A stretch of DNA of 53,359 nt from contig RECZ01000122.1 in the NCBI GenBank assembly GCA_007693765.1, positions 1 to 53,359 on the forward strand, given 5' to 3'. The stretch's first letter is position 1; each line of letters opens with the position of its first letter. Under the pieces are notes generated by a model, which did not search any database, was not told where the DNA came from, and was given only the letters and a program-made list of their open reading frames with translations. Below, one piece after another: positions 1 to 7,859 of the stretch. The DNA is from Phycisphaerales bacterium. Its GTDB lineage: Bacteria; Planctomycetota; Phycisphaerae; Phycisphaerales; UBA1924. The translations under genes were made by a program, and so were the position numbers.

Positions 1-48
1 ACCATCCTCCGAGCCCTCCGAGAGGTTGAGCCGGTGGTGGTCCGATAG
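1..48 (+). CDS. Possible 3' end of an upstream gene (partial)
   Basis: Frame 1 is open from the window edge and ends at a TAG at 46-48. It encodes 15 residues ending EPVVVR. The composition is compatible with the C-terminus of a real protein, but 15 codons cannot establish this. The family cannot be recognised. If real, the gene lies upstream of proS on the same strand with about 150 bases between them. Confidence 0.25.
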   Translation, partial: TILRALREVEPVVVR

Positions 49-196
49 TCCAAGCCAGCAAGACCTCCATCACGTGTTCGGACTTTGCTCTGTCAGGACG
101 CCGGCCGCGAAGCTCAGACCGACACCGGAGGCGCCGCGCCGTCAGCGGCACTGGCGCAGATCGCTTCAGGCGGGCACGTGTACACTCTCGCTCCCT

Positions 197-2044
197 ATGA
201 GCAGCCCCATCGCCGAAACGCCGTCCCGCCTCCCCCGATCCGCACCCAGCGGCGCCCTCCACCGCTGGAGCCGCACCCTCATCCCGACCTCCAAGGACGC
301 CCCCGCAGAGGCGCAGGCCGTCTCCCACCGCCTGCTGGTGCGAGCGGGATACATCCGGCAGGTGGGGGCGGGGATCTACGACTACCTGCCCCTGGCGTGG
401 CGGGTGCTGCAGAAGGTCTCGCAGATCGTCCGCGAGGAGATGGACGCGGCCGGGGCCAGCGAGATGCTCATGCCGGCCCTCGAGCCCATCGAGCTCTTCG
501 CCGGCACCAAGCGCGACGTCGACTACGGCGACAACCTCTTCAGGCTCGAGGACCGGCACGGGCGCACCGTCGCCCTCGCGCCCACCCACGAGGAGATCAT
601 CACCGAGATGATGAAGGGGAGTGTGTCGTCGTACAAGCAGCTCCCGCTGAACCTCTACCAGATCCAGACGAAGTTCCGCGACGAGTTCCGCCCGCGCTCG
701 GGCCTGCTGCGCTGCCGCGAGTTCATCATGAAGGACGCCTACTCCTTCCACCTCGACGTGGAAGGGGAGGGGGGGCTGAACGAGGCGTACGACGCGATGC
801 ACCGCGCGTACGTCAACGTCTTCACCCGCTGCGGCCTCGACTTCACGGTGGTCGAGGCGGAGTCCGGCCCCATCGGCGGCTCGGCGTCGCACGAGTTCAT
901 GGTCAACTGCGAGAGCGGCGAGGACACGATCCTCGTCTGCCCCGTGAGCGGGTACGCCGCCAACGTCGAGAAGTGCGAAACGGGCGACCGCCCGCACGAC
1001 TTCGGCGGCGAGCCAACGGGCGCACTGGAGAAGGTGCACACGCCGAACATGCCCGGCATCGACGAGGTCGGGAAGTTCATGAAGGTGAAGCCGGATCGGA
1101 TGCTCAAGACGCTCGTCTTTCAGCGCACGGACGTCGCGGAGGGCGCGCCGGCGCGTTGGGTGCTCGCGGTGGTGCGCGCCGATCACGACGTCAACGAGGG
1201 CAAGGTGCGCGACGCGGCGGGGGGGCACTGCGTCATGGCGGACGACAAGGCCGCGAAGGCTTCGGGCTTCGCGATCGGCTACGTCAGCCCTCGTGCGCTT
1301 CTGGGCAAGGACGGCGCGCCCCGCGCCGACACGCTGTTGATCGTCGATCCGGACGCCGCGCAGGTCGGCTTCTGGGCCACGGGCGCCGACGAGGCGGATC
1401 ACCACGTCAAGCACTTCAACTGGCGTCGCGAGATGGGCGCCGCTCTGGACGATTCGCGTTATGTAAAGGTGGCGGACGCCCGCAACGCCGTGGCGGGGGA
1501 CCCCTCGCCGCGGGCCGCGGGCGCGACGCTCGAAGCCAAACGCGGCATCGAGGTCGGGCACATCTTCAAGCTCGGCGCGAAGTACTCCGACGCGATGGGC
1601 TTCCAGATCCTCGACGCGAGCCAGCAGCGCCGCAGCGTGATCATGGGCTGCTACGGCATCGGCGTGAGCCGAACGATGGCCGCGTGCGTGGAGATGAGCA
1701 GCGACGAGAACGGCATCGTGTGGCCGGCGTCGATCGCGCCGTACCACGTGCACATCGTGCCCATGAAGGTCGAGACCGAGAGCGACGCGATGCGGCACGC
1801 GATGGAGATCGGCGAGAAACTCCGCGCCGCGGGCTTCGACGTGCTGGTGGACGACCGCGACGAGCGCCCCGGCGTGAAGTTCAAAGACGCGGACCTCATC
1901 GGCTGCCCCGTGCGACTCACGCTGGGCGACAAGGCGATTGAGCAGGGATGCGTGGAGTTCAAGGCGCGCACGGACACGGGTAAGGGCGAACTCGTGAAGT
2001 TCGAGGACGCGGTCGCGAAGTGCCTGGAGGCGGTCGGGGGCTGA
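197..2044 (+). CDS. proS: Prolyl-tRNA synthetase
   Basis: Class II aminoacyl-tRNA synthetase that charges tRNA-Pro with proline in the cytoplasm. The 615-residue product opens with the bacterial ProRS N-terminus (RTLIPTSKDAP, then LVRAGYIRQVGAGIYDYLPL). Class II motif 2 lies in the stretch TKFRDEFRPRSGLLRCREF. An inserted editing domain occupies roughly residues 230-420. Motif 3 (MGCYGIGVSRTMAA) and an anticodon-binding domain (VDDRDERPGVKFKDADL) follow. The length fits bacterial-type ProRS. The reading frame is open back to base 26, but the first 57 codons are unlike the family, so the ATG at 197 is preferred. A TACACT hexamer lies about 10 bases before that ATG. Confidence 0.95.
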   Translation: MSSPIAETPSRLPRSAPSGALHRWSRTLIPTSKDAPAEAQAVSHRLLVRAGYIRQVGAGIYDYLPLAWRVLQKVSQIVREEMDAAGASEMLMPALEPIELFAGTKRDVDYGDNLFRLEDRHGRTVALAPTHEEIITEMMKGSVSSYKQLPLNLYQIQTKFRDEFRPRSGLLRCREFIMKDAYSFHLDVEGEGGLNEAYDAMHRAYVNVFTRCGLDFTVVEAESGPIGGSASHEFMVNCESGEDTILVCPVSGYAANVEKCETGDRPHDFGGEPTGALEKVHTPNMPGIDEVGKFMKVKPDRMLKTLVFQRTDVAEGAPARWVLAVVRADHDVNEGKVRDAAGGHCVMADDKAAKASGFAIGYVSPRALLGKDGAPRADTLLIVDPDAAQVGFWATGADEADHHVKHFNWRREMGAALDDSRYVKVADARNAVAGDPSPRAAGATLEAKRGIEVGHIFKLGAKYSDAMGFQILDASQQRRSVIMGCYGIGVSRTMAACVEMSSDENGIVWPASIAPYHVHIVPMKVETESDAMRHAMEIGEKLRAAGFDVLVDDRDERPGVKFKDADLIGCPVRLTLGDKAIEQGCVEFKARTDTGKGELVKFEDAVAKCLEAVGG

Positions 2045-2060
2045 ACACCGACGGCCCGAC

Positions 2061-2618
2061 TCAGCGTGAGACGGGCAATTCCGCCGTGACGATCGAGATC
2101 AGGCCCGACTCAACCTCGTAAAACATGGGCACGATCCGCACCGCGGGGTAGAGCCCCGCGAGGCGGATCGCCTCTTCGAGCACGAAATCGGCGGCGTCGG
2201 CGATCTCGAACTCGGGGGCGAAGCGATCGAAGTGGGCGGCCGCGGCGTCGGCGTCCCAGCCCGCGTTGGCGACAAGGCCCTTGATGAACTGCTCCCGACG
2301 GGATTCGAGATCGACCATGCCGCATTGGCTATGGCCGATCAGGGCGAAGTGTCGGACGCCGCCCACGGCGATGGCGAAGGAGACCTTGAACTCGTGGCGC
2401 CGGAAGTTGGCCCCGCCGGATCGCAGGATGTACGCGAAGTTGGGCGGTATGCGGAGGCTCTTGCGGTGGTCCATGCACATGCCCACGAGCACCTCGGGGC
2501 GTTCGTGGACGCGATGCTCCTCGCCGAGATCGTGGTAGCGGAGGAGCCAGCCGATGGGGGTGTCCCGGATGTTCTCGGGTATGTCGTCGACCGTCCTGAT
2601 GGGTACGAACTGAGCCAT
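2061..2618 (-). CDS. Beta-class carbonic anhydrase
   Basis: Zinc enzyme interconverting carbon dioxide and bicarbonate. The 185-residue product shows the beta-class signature CxDxR (CMDHR) and, about 45 residues later, HxxC (GHSQCGM). These supply the Cys/His/Cys zinc ligands and the Asp-Arg dyad. RSGGAN between them also fits the family. It is short, as in minimal single-domain members, and has no signal peptide, so it is probably cytoplasmic. The frame allows a start 8 codons upstream, but MAQFVPIR fits better. It is convergent with proS and divergent from the next hydrolase. The physiological role, such as CO2 supply for carboxylases or pH control, is not shown by its neighbours. Confidence 0.85.
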   Translation of the reverse strand: MAQFVPIRTVDDIPENIRDTPIGWLLRYHDLGEEHRVHERPEVLVGMCMDHRKSLRIPPNFAYILRSGGANFRRHEFKVSFAIAVGGVRHFALIGHSQCGMVDLESRREQFIKGLVANAGWDADAAAAHFDRFAPEFEIADAADFVLEEAIRLAGLYPAVRIVPMFYEVESGLISIVTAELPVSR

Positions 2619-2727
2619 GGTGTACAGGATACCCTGTGGCACGATCGGGATGGGCAGGCGCGGGCGGCCAGCGGGCGTGCAAAGGCCCCCGAACCGCCCC
2701 CACCAGTCGCCCCAATCCGAGTTTTAC

Positions 2728-2751
2728 GTAACATGCATTATAGGACGTTAC
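2728..2751 (-). promoter_or_regulatory. AT-rich divergent promoter patch with inverted repeat
   Basis: A locally AT-rich stretch lies between the divergent carbonic anhydrase and hydrolase genes. Read on the minus strand it contains a perfect TATAAT (2742 to 2737) suited to carbonic anhydrase. It is flanked by arms GTAAC (2728-2732) and GTTAC (2747-2751), which could be an operator. No good -35 was found. Confidence 0.35.
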
Positions 2752-2779
2752 ATCTTAGCGGCGGGGGGGCTCGCCGCTG

Positions 2780-3661
2780 ATGGTGAGCGAGAGCCGCAGC
2801 CCGCTCGACCGGTTCGTCACGCTCCCGGACGGGCGATCGCTCGCCTATCGCGAGCACGGCGACCCCCACGGCGTGCCCGTGTTCGTTTTCCACGGCATCC
2901 CAGGCTCCCGCATCCAGCGGCACCCGGACGACGAGATCGCCCGCTCCCTCGGAGCCCGGGTGATCACCGTCGATCGGCCCGGGTGCGGGCTCTCCGATCC
3001 CATGCCCGGGCGACGCATCGCGGATTGGCCCGCGGATGTTGCGTTCCTGGCCGATGCGATCGGGGCCGCACGGTTCCGCGTGATCGGGTGGTCCGGGGGC
3101 GGGCCGTACGTCGCCGCGGTTGCGCACGCTTTGCCAGAACGTGTGGAGCGCGCGATGCTCGTCTCCAGCCTTGCGCCGATCGATGCGCCGGGCGCGACCG
3201 AGGGCATGATCCGGCTGTTTCGTCTGGGGTTTGCGCTGGCTTACGCTGCGCCGTGGGTGCTGGACGCCAGCTTGCCGTTGTGGATGCGCCGGCTGGAGCG
3301 CGACCCGGAACGGATCGTGCGGCACATCGTCGCGCGAGCGACGCCGGAAGATCGCGCCTTGCTCGCCGATCCGGCGCTGCGCACGCTCTTCGGGCAGACG
3401 CTGCTCGACGGCGGCCGCCAGGGACGACGCGGGCCCTCGTACGAGCTGCGGCTCGTCGCCCGCCCGTGGGGTGTGCCGCTTGAGGAGATCCGCGTGCCGA
3501 CGATCGTGTGGCACGGCGCCCTCGATCGCACAGCGCCGATCGGCATGGGCCGCTGGCTGGCGGGAACGATCCCCGGGGCGACCGGGCGATGGTTCCCGCG
3601 CGATTCGCATTTCCTGGCGTTTACACGGTGGCGCGAGGTGTTGGGGGCGGTGTTGGAGTGA
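2780..3661 (+). CDS. Alpha/beta-fold hydrolase
   Basis: A 293-residue alpha/beta hydrolase of unknown substrate. The oxyanion-hole motif HGIPGSR is near residue 39. The nucleophile elbow GWSGGG places Ser near residue 109. The acid is in HGALDRTAP near residue 249, and the catalytic His is in RDSHFL near residue 274, so the full Ser-Asp-His triad is present. The sequence RPGCGLSD after the third strand is typical of the family. There is no signal peptide or membrane segment, so a cytoplasmic esterase, lipase or epoxide-hydrolase-like enzyme is likely. The gene appears monocistronic: a strong hairpin follows at 3697-3724, ahead of ffh. Confidence 0.85.
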   Translation: MVSESRSPLDRFVTLPDGRSLAYREHGDPHGVPVFVFHGIPGSRIQRHPDDEIARSLGARVITVDRPGCGLSDPMPGRRIADWPADVAFLADAIGAARFRVIGWSGGGPYVAAVAHALPERVERAMLVSSLAPIDAPGATEGMIRLFRLGFALAYAAPWVLDASLPLWMRRLERDPERIVRHIVARATPEDRALLADPALRTLFGQTLLDGGRQGRRGPSYELRLVARPWGVPLEEIRVPTIVWHGALDRTAPIGMGRWLAGTIPGATGRWFPRDSHFLAFTRWREVLGAVLE

Positions 3662-3696
3662 CGTGTCCTGCGATGTGGTGCAGGGGTGATGAGCGG

Positions 3697-3724
3697 CACG
3701 CCTGCCGCTGCGCGGTCAGGCGTG
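3697..3724 (+). terminator. Hairpin terminator candidate after the hydrolase gene
   Basis: Stem CACGCCTG (3697-3704) pairs with CAGGCGTG (3717-3724). The loop itself pairs as CCGC with GCGG around TGC, giving about 12 base pairs with one bulged T. No T-tract follows, so it could also be a REP-like palindrome. Confidence 0.45.
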
Positions 3725-3849
3725 GCATCCTAGAATCGTGACCCCTCTCGGGAATCCGTGACGATCACTCCGGGGGCGAGTTTCACATAACGCTGGACGC
3801 TTCCGGCCGGGGCCGACTCCGGCGCGAACCTCAAACCTTACGAGCACGC

Positions 3850-5352
3850 ATGTTCGAACGACTCTCAGAAGGCTTCTCCACCGCGCTCCGCCGCCTCTCC
3901 GGCAAGGGCGCGATCACCGAGGACAACGTCCGCGAGGCGATGGGCGACATCCGCGACGCCCTGCTCGAAGCGGACGTCCACTACGACGTGGTGAAACAGT
4001 TCACCGATGAGGCCATGCGCGACGCCGTCGGGCGTGAGGTGACCAAGAGCCTCGAACCGGGGCAGGAGATGATCGGCGTCGTGCACGACCGGCTGGTGGC
4101 GATGATGTCGCCGGCGGACGGCTCGGAGCCAGGTGTGCCGCGGGCGAGCCCCTCCCCCACCGTGGTGATGATGTGCGGGCTGCAGGGCTCGGGGAAGACG
4201 ACGACGTGCGGCAAGTTGGCGGCGTACCTGAAGAAGCGTGGGCGGTCGGTGATGCTGGCCGCGGCGGACCTGCAGCGCCCCGCGGCGGTTGATCAGTTGC
4301 GGATCGTGGCGGAGCAGGTGCGAGACGAGATGCCCGGCGGCGCGACGGTGCGGTTCTACGCGGAGCCGGACAAGGTCGCGGCGTACGGCAAGGCGGTGGG
4401 CGTCGCGGTGGACGTGTGCAAGCGCGCGTACGCCGAGGCGCAGAAGCAGGGCGTGGACGTGCTGATCCTCGACACCGCGGGGCGTCTGCACGTCAACGAC
4501 GAGCTGATGCAGGAACTGGAGCGCGTGAACACGGCGCTCAAGCCCCACCAGGTGCTGCTGGTCGTGGACGCGATGACGGGGCAGGACGCGATCAACTCCG
4601 CCAAGGCGTTCCACGAGCGGCTGGCGATCGACGGCGTGATCCTGACCAAGTTCGACAGCGACACGCGCGGCGGCGCCGCGATTTCCGTGAAGCACGTGAC
4701 GGGCGCCCCCATCCGATTCATCGGCGTGGGCGAGAAGCTCGATGCGCTCGAGGAGTTCCACGCGCCGCGCATCGCGGGGCGCATCCTCGGGATGGGCGAC
4801 GTGGTGTCGCTGGTGGAGAAGGCGCGCGATCAGGTTTCGGACGAGGACGCCGAACGCATGGCCGAGAAGATGGCCAAGGGCCAGCTCACCATGGACGACT
4901 TCCTCGGGCAGCTGCGCTCGCTGCGCAAGATGGGGCCGATGAAGCAGCTGCTCGGCATGCTGCCGGGCGTCGGCTCGGCGATCAAGGACGTGAACATCGA
5001 CGACAAGCAGCTCGACCGCGTCGAGGGCATCGTCAACTCGATGACGGCGCAGGAGCGCAAGCACGCGAACCTCGTGAACAACTCGCGCCGCCGGCGCATC
5101 GCGCACGGCTCGGGCGTGGGCACGACGGAGGTCAGCCAGCTCCTCAAGCAGTTCGACGCGGTGTCGAAGCTCTCCAAGCAGATGTCGGGCATGGGCATGA
5201 TGGGCCAGATGAAGGCCATGCGCAATCTTGAGCAGGCGGGCGCCGGGGCGATGAACAACACGCAACTCCCCGACATGTCCGGGCTGCGCACGCGCGGCAG
5301 CACGCACACCGTCAGCCCAAAGAAACGGTTCAAGCAGCGGAAGAAGCGGTGA
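3850..5352 (+). CDS. ffh: Signal recognition particle GTPase Ffh
   Basis: SRP54-family GTPase that binds the SRP RNA and hydrophobic signal sequences and delivers ribosomes to the receptor FtsY at the membrane. The 500-residue product has the N domain (about 1-95), then the G domain with P-loop GLQGSGKTTTCGKLA, DLQRPAAVDQL, DTAGRLH and TKFDSDTRGGAA. From about residue 330 follows a methionine-rich M domain (KMGPMKQLLGMLPG, RRRRIAHGSG, QMSGMGMMGQMKAM). The lysine- and arginine-rich tail is usual. All GTPase motifs are intact. The gene is convergent with the AI-2E-type gene, and a shared hairpin covers both ends. No SRP RNA gene was found in the window. Confidence 0.96.
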   Translation: MFERLSEGFSTALRRLSGKGAITEDNVREAMGDIRDALLEADVHYDVVKQFTDEAMRDAVGREVTKSLEPGQEMIGVVHDRLVAMMSPADGSEPGVPRASPSPTVVMMCGLQGSGKTTTCGKLAAYLKKRGRSVMLAAADLQRPAAVDQLRIVAEQVRDEMPGGATVRFYAEPDKVAAYGKAVGVAVDVCKRAYAEAQKQGVDVLILDTAGRLHVNDELMQELERVNTALKPHQVLLVVDAMTGQDAINSAKAFHERLAIDGVILTKFDSDTRGGAAISVKHVTGAPIRFIGVGEKLDALEEFHAPRIAGRILGMGDVVSLVEKARDQVSDEDAERMAEKMAKGQLTMDDFLGQLRSLRKMGPMKQLLGMLPGVGSAIKDVNIDDKQLDRVEGIVNSMTAQERKHANLVNNSRRRRIAHGSGVGTTEVSQLLKQFDAVSKLSKQMSGMGMMGQMKAMRNLEQAGAGAMNNTQLPDMSGLRTRGSTHTVSPKKRFKQRKKR

Positions 5353-5353
5353 G

Positions 5354-5379
5354 CCTAGCCCCGTCGCGGCGCGGCTAGG
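5354..5379. terminator. Bidirectional terminator hairpin between ffh and the AI-2E-type gene
   Basis: Arms CCTAGCC (5354-5360) and GGCTAGG (5373-5379) form a 7-bp stem. It starts just after the ffh stop codon and overlaps the stop codon of the opposing gene. Its symmetry suits convergent transcription. There is no clear T-run on either side. Confidence 0.45.
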
Positions 5380-6640
5380 AGAGCGGCAGCGGGTCGCGCT
5401 CGCGCCCTTCCGTCCACGCCAGGTAGCGGGGCCAGAAGACGTCCGTGATGAGGATCTTCACGCACGCGGCGACGGGGATCGCGACGAGCACGCCGTACAG
5501 ACCGGCCACCGCGCCCGCGCCGAGCACCGCGACAATGATCGTGGGCGTGTCGAGGCCCGTGGCCTTGCCCTGGATGAGCGGGTTGAGGACGTAGTCCTCG
5601 GTGAGCTGGATGGCCCAGTAGACCACGGTGGGCAGCAGCACGATCACCCACCACGACACGGGCTCAGGCTCACCGGCCTGACCAAGCCACATCGCGATGA
5701 TGGCGACGGGCCAGCCGATCACACCGAGGTACGGGATCGCCGCGAGCAGGCCCGTGAGGGGACCGAGGACCAACGGCGCCGGCACGCCGATCGCCCACCA
5801 GCCGATCGTGAAGAGCACAGCGAGGATGAGCGCGATCACGATGCGTCCGCGTATGAACGCGGAGATCACGCGATCCATTTTGCCCAAGAGCGCCAGGGTC
5901 TCCTTCCGCTTGCCCTCCGGGATGACGCGCTCGCCGAGGTCGAGCAGGCGCCCCAGCCCGACGGACATGAAGAAGAAGAACATAGGCACAAGGAAAAAGA
6001 GCGTGAACGCGATGTAGCCGATCGTCCCGATGATCGTCCACCCCAGCGAGAGCGCCGACACGCCCCCGCCCATGATGGTGTTGGCGATGGCCTGCTGGTT
6101 CTGGTCGAGCCACTGTTCGAGAACGGTGAACCAGTCGATCGTGGGCTCGCGGGCCGGGGCCTCGCCGTTCTCGACGGCCTGCTCGATGAGTGCGGCGGTC
6201 TCCTCGTCGACCTCCCCGCCGAACGTGAGATCGACGCCGGTCCGCTCTCGGAGGTTGTGTCGCCACTCATCGATCTGATCACGGATGCTGGGGAGGCCGT
6301 CGCGAAGGGTGCGTAGGAACGCCACGCCCTGCACCACGGCGAGGCCCGTGAGCGCGATGAACGGCAACCCAACGGCCAGCAACGCGGTGATGATGACTGT
6401 GATCGCGGCGGCGGTGCGCCCGATGGTGCGCGCGATACGCGAAACGATGGGCTCCAGCAGGTACGCCAGCATCAACGCCAAGAGCAGGGGCACGGTGACG
6501 ATCCGCATCAGGTAACCGATGTAGATCACAAGCCCGACGAGCGCGATGAGCAGCACGTCCCGCACGGGCTGAATCTGCCACAGGTGGCGGTCGGCCAGCG
6601 GGGAGAACCCGTCCTTGTGTGTGTTCTGATCGTTGCTCAT
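5375..6640 (-). CDS. AI-2E family transporter (PerM/TqsA-like membrane protein)
   Basis: Polytopic inner-membrane protein of 421 residues in the AI-2 exporter/PerM family. It has two or three N-terminal membrane segments (VLLIALVGLVIYIGYLM, VPLLLALMLAYLLEPIV), a soluble stretch of about 80 residues near 120-205, and five or so further segments. PLVLGPLTGLLAAIPYLGV and the later IQLTEDYVLNPLIQGK match family signatures. Members move small molecules such as autoinducer-2 or act in Na+/H+ exchange, and the substrate cannot be predicted here. It is followed downstream by the convergent ffh and is 21 bases from the Minf_1886 gene, with which it may be cotranscribed. Confidence 0.85.
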   Translation of the reverse strand: MSNDQNTHKDGFSPLADRHLWQIQPVRDVLLIALVGLVIYIGYLMRIVTVPLLLALMLAYLLEPIVSRIARTIGRTAAAITVIITALLAVGLPFIALTGLAVVQGVAFLRTLRDGLPSIRDQIDEWRHNLRERTGVDLTFGGEVDEETAALIEQAVENGEAPAREPTIDWFTVLEQWLDQNQQAIANTIMGGGVSALSLGWTIIGTIGYIAFTLFFLVPMFFFFMSVGLGRLLDLGERVIPEGKRKETLALLGKMDRVISAFIRGRIVIALILAVLFTIGWWAIGVPAPLVLGPLTGLLAAIPYLGVIGWPVAIIAMWLGQAGEPEPVSWWVIVLLPTVVYWAIQLTEDYVLNPLIQGKATGLDTPTIIVAVLGAGAVAGLYGVLVAIPVAACVKILITDVFWPRYLAWTEGRERDPLPLS

Positions 6641-6661
6641 GCCCGCCGCACGCCCCCGCGC

Positions 6662-7069
6662 TCAGCGCGAGCGGCGCGTCGCCCCCCCGGCGAGCGGCGA
6701 GGCGAACGCCTCGTCGAAACTGAAGACGTCGGCGAAGTCTTCGATGGCGTCGTCTTCGGTCTTGTGGAGCACGCCGGACTCGACCATGTCGTAGACGATG
6801 CGGCCGAAATCTTCCGTGCGGCGGACGTTCCAAGTCCGCAGCACCAGACCGGCCATTAAGCCGTACTGACGGATGGCGAAATCACGCAACCCCAGGCAGA
6901 GTTGCTGCCCGGAGACGTTGCGCGAATCCACGTCGCTGACGGAGTCGCGCTCACCCTGCAACGCGTTGGCGGTGTGGTCGAGCCCCTCGCGGACGAAGCG
7001 GTACGCCTCGGGCGGGTAGCCGGTCGTCCCGGCGCATGCGCCGTCGATGGTTGGGTTCTGCTCACTCAC
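6662..7069 (-). CDS. Minf_1886 family protein (conserved, function unknown)
   Basis: A 135-residue protein of the Minf_1886 family, conserved in Planctomycetota and Verrucomicrobiota and without known function. Family features visible here are FVREGLDHT, VSGQQLCLGLRDFAIRQYG, a VLRTWNV segment, DFGRIVYDMVESG, and an acidic end containing TEDDAIEDFADVFSFDEAF. The GTG at 7069 is chosen because AGGAG lies about 8 bases upstream and the family-like sequence starts soon after. The open frame continues further upstream only through sequence that belongs to the glycosylase gene. It lies between the glycosylase and AI-2E-type genes on the same strand. Confidence 0.75.
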   Translation of the reverse strand: MSEQNPTIDGACAGTTGYPPEAYRFVREGLDHTANALQGERDSVSDVDSRNVSGQQLCLGLRDFAIRQYGLMAGLVLRTWNVRRTEDFGRIVYDMVESGVLHKTEDDAIEDFADVFSFDEAFASPLAGGATRRSR

Positions 7070-7109
7070 ACGCTGCACTCCTGCCTGTTTGCGTCGTTGG
7101 CACGGGGCC

Positions 7110-7859
7110 TCACTCGTGAGACATGCTATCGGCAATCCGGTCCAGAGTCGGCAAATTCCCCCCTCGACCGCCAGCGGTGAGCGCCGACACCGGGGGCGTT
7201 TCCGGGGACATTTCCGGGGGCTGGTCCGGGGGCGGGTCCGGGGGCGGGGGCTCGTGGAGCAACCAGCGAAGCCGCGCATCCGCCCACGTCCCGGCGGATT
7301 CGACGCCGACTCTGGGGGTGTTGTCGACATATCCGCCGGGCAATGGACCGCGACGGGCCGTCTGGATCCAGACACGCTCGCTCGTCACGAGATCGTCGCC
7401 GTCGAGCGTGCGGTCGATGGCCATCGCGGCGCAGAGGCGCCCCGGGCCGGAGGCGATTTCATGGTCGCGGATCGTTCGTCCCGCGTCGCGGCCCGACGAT
7501 CGCAGCCGACGCATACGCTCGACGCCCTCGACCGGGCGTGCAGCGCGGATCAGCACGGCGCCGGGGTGCCCCTCGCGCACGCAGGCGATGTTGAAGCAGT
7601 GATGGACGCCATAGATCAAATAAACGTAGGCCGTGCCGGGTCGGGCATATATGCTCTCGTTGCGCGGGCTGCGGTGGCCGTTACGGGCGTGCGATGCGAG
7701 GTCCTCGGGGCCGGTGTAGGCCTCCGTCTCGACGATGATCGCGCTGAGGCGCTCGCCGCCGGGGAGCGTGCGCACCAGCCGCTGCCCGAGGAGGCGCTGC
7801 GCGAGAGTCGCCGCGTCCGTCGAGAATCGTGCGCGGCCCCAGCGGTCGTCCACGCTCAC
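7110..7859 (-). CDS. mpg: Alkyladenine/3-methyladenine DNA glycosylase (AAG/MPG family)
   Basis: Base-excision-repair glycosylase that removes alkylated purines. The 249-residue product has LAQRLLGQRLVR, the catalytic VETEAYTGPEDLASHA, NESIYARPGTAYVYLIYGVHHCFNI, GAVLIRAARPVEG and SGPGRLCAAMAI, all classic for the family. The core ends near residue 200 (NTPRVGVESAG). Beyond it is an unusual tail of about 45 residues, with Pro, Glu and Asp in PPPPDPPPDQPPE, encoded by a short G-rich tandem repeat. The gene starts with GTG at 7859, and its GTGA overlaps the amidohydrolase stop, implying translational coupling. Confidence 0.9.
   Translation of the reverse strand: MSVDDRWGRARFSTDAATLAQRLLGQRLVRTLPGGERLSAIIVETEAYTGPEDLASHARNGHRSPRNESIYARPGTAYVYLIYGVHHCFNIACVREGHPGAVLIRAARPVEGVERMRRLRSSGRDAGRTIRDHEIASGPGRLCAAMAIDRTLDGDDLVTSERVWIQTARRGPLPGGYVDNTPRVGVESAGTWADARLRWLLHEPPPPDPPPDQPPEMSPETPPVSALTAGGRGGNLPTLDRIADSMSHE
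7190..7252. repeat. Short G-rich tandem repeat inside the glycosylase gene
   Basis: Imperfect copies of a unit close to TCCGGGGGC recur four to five times. On the coding (minus) strand they encode the proline-rich tail of the glycosylase. Slippage at this run would change tail length without breaking the catalytic core when it occurs in multiples of three. Confidence 0.6.

Noticed and set aside
3865-5307. Long antisense open frame opposite ffh
   Set aside because: High GC makes long antisense frames common; the translation is His/Arg-rich low complexity and the sense strand is a clear Ffh.
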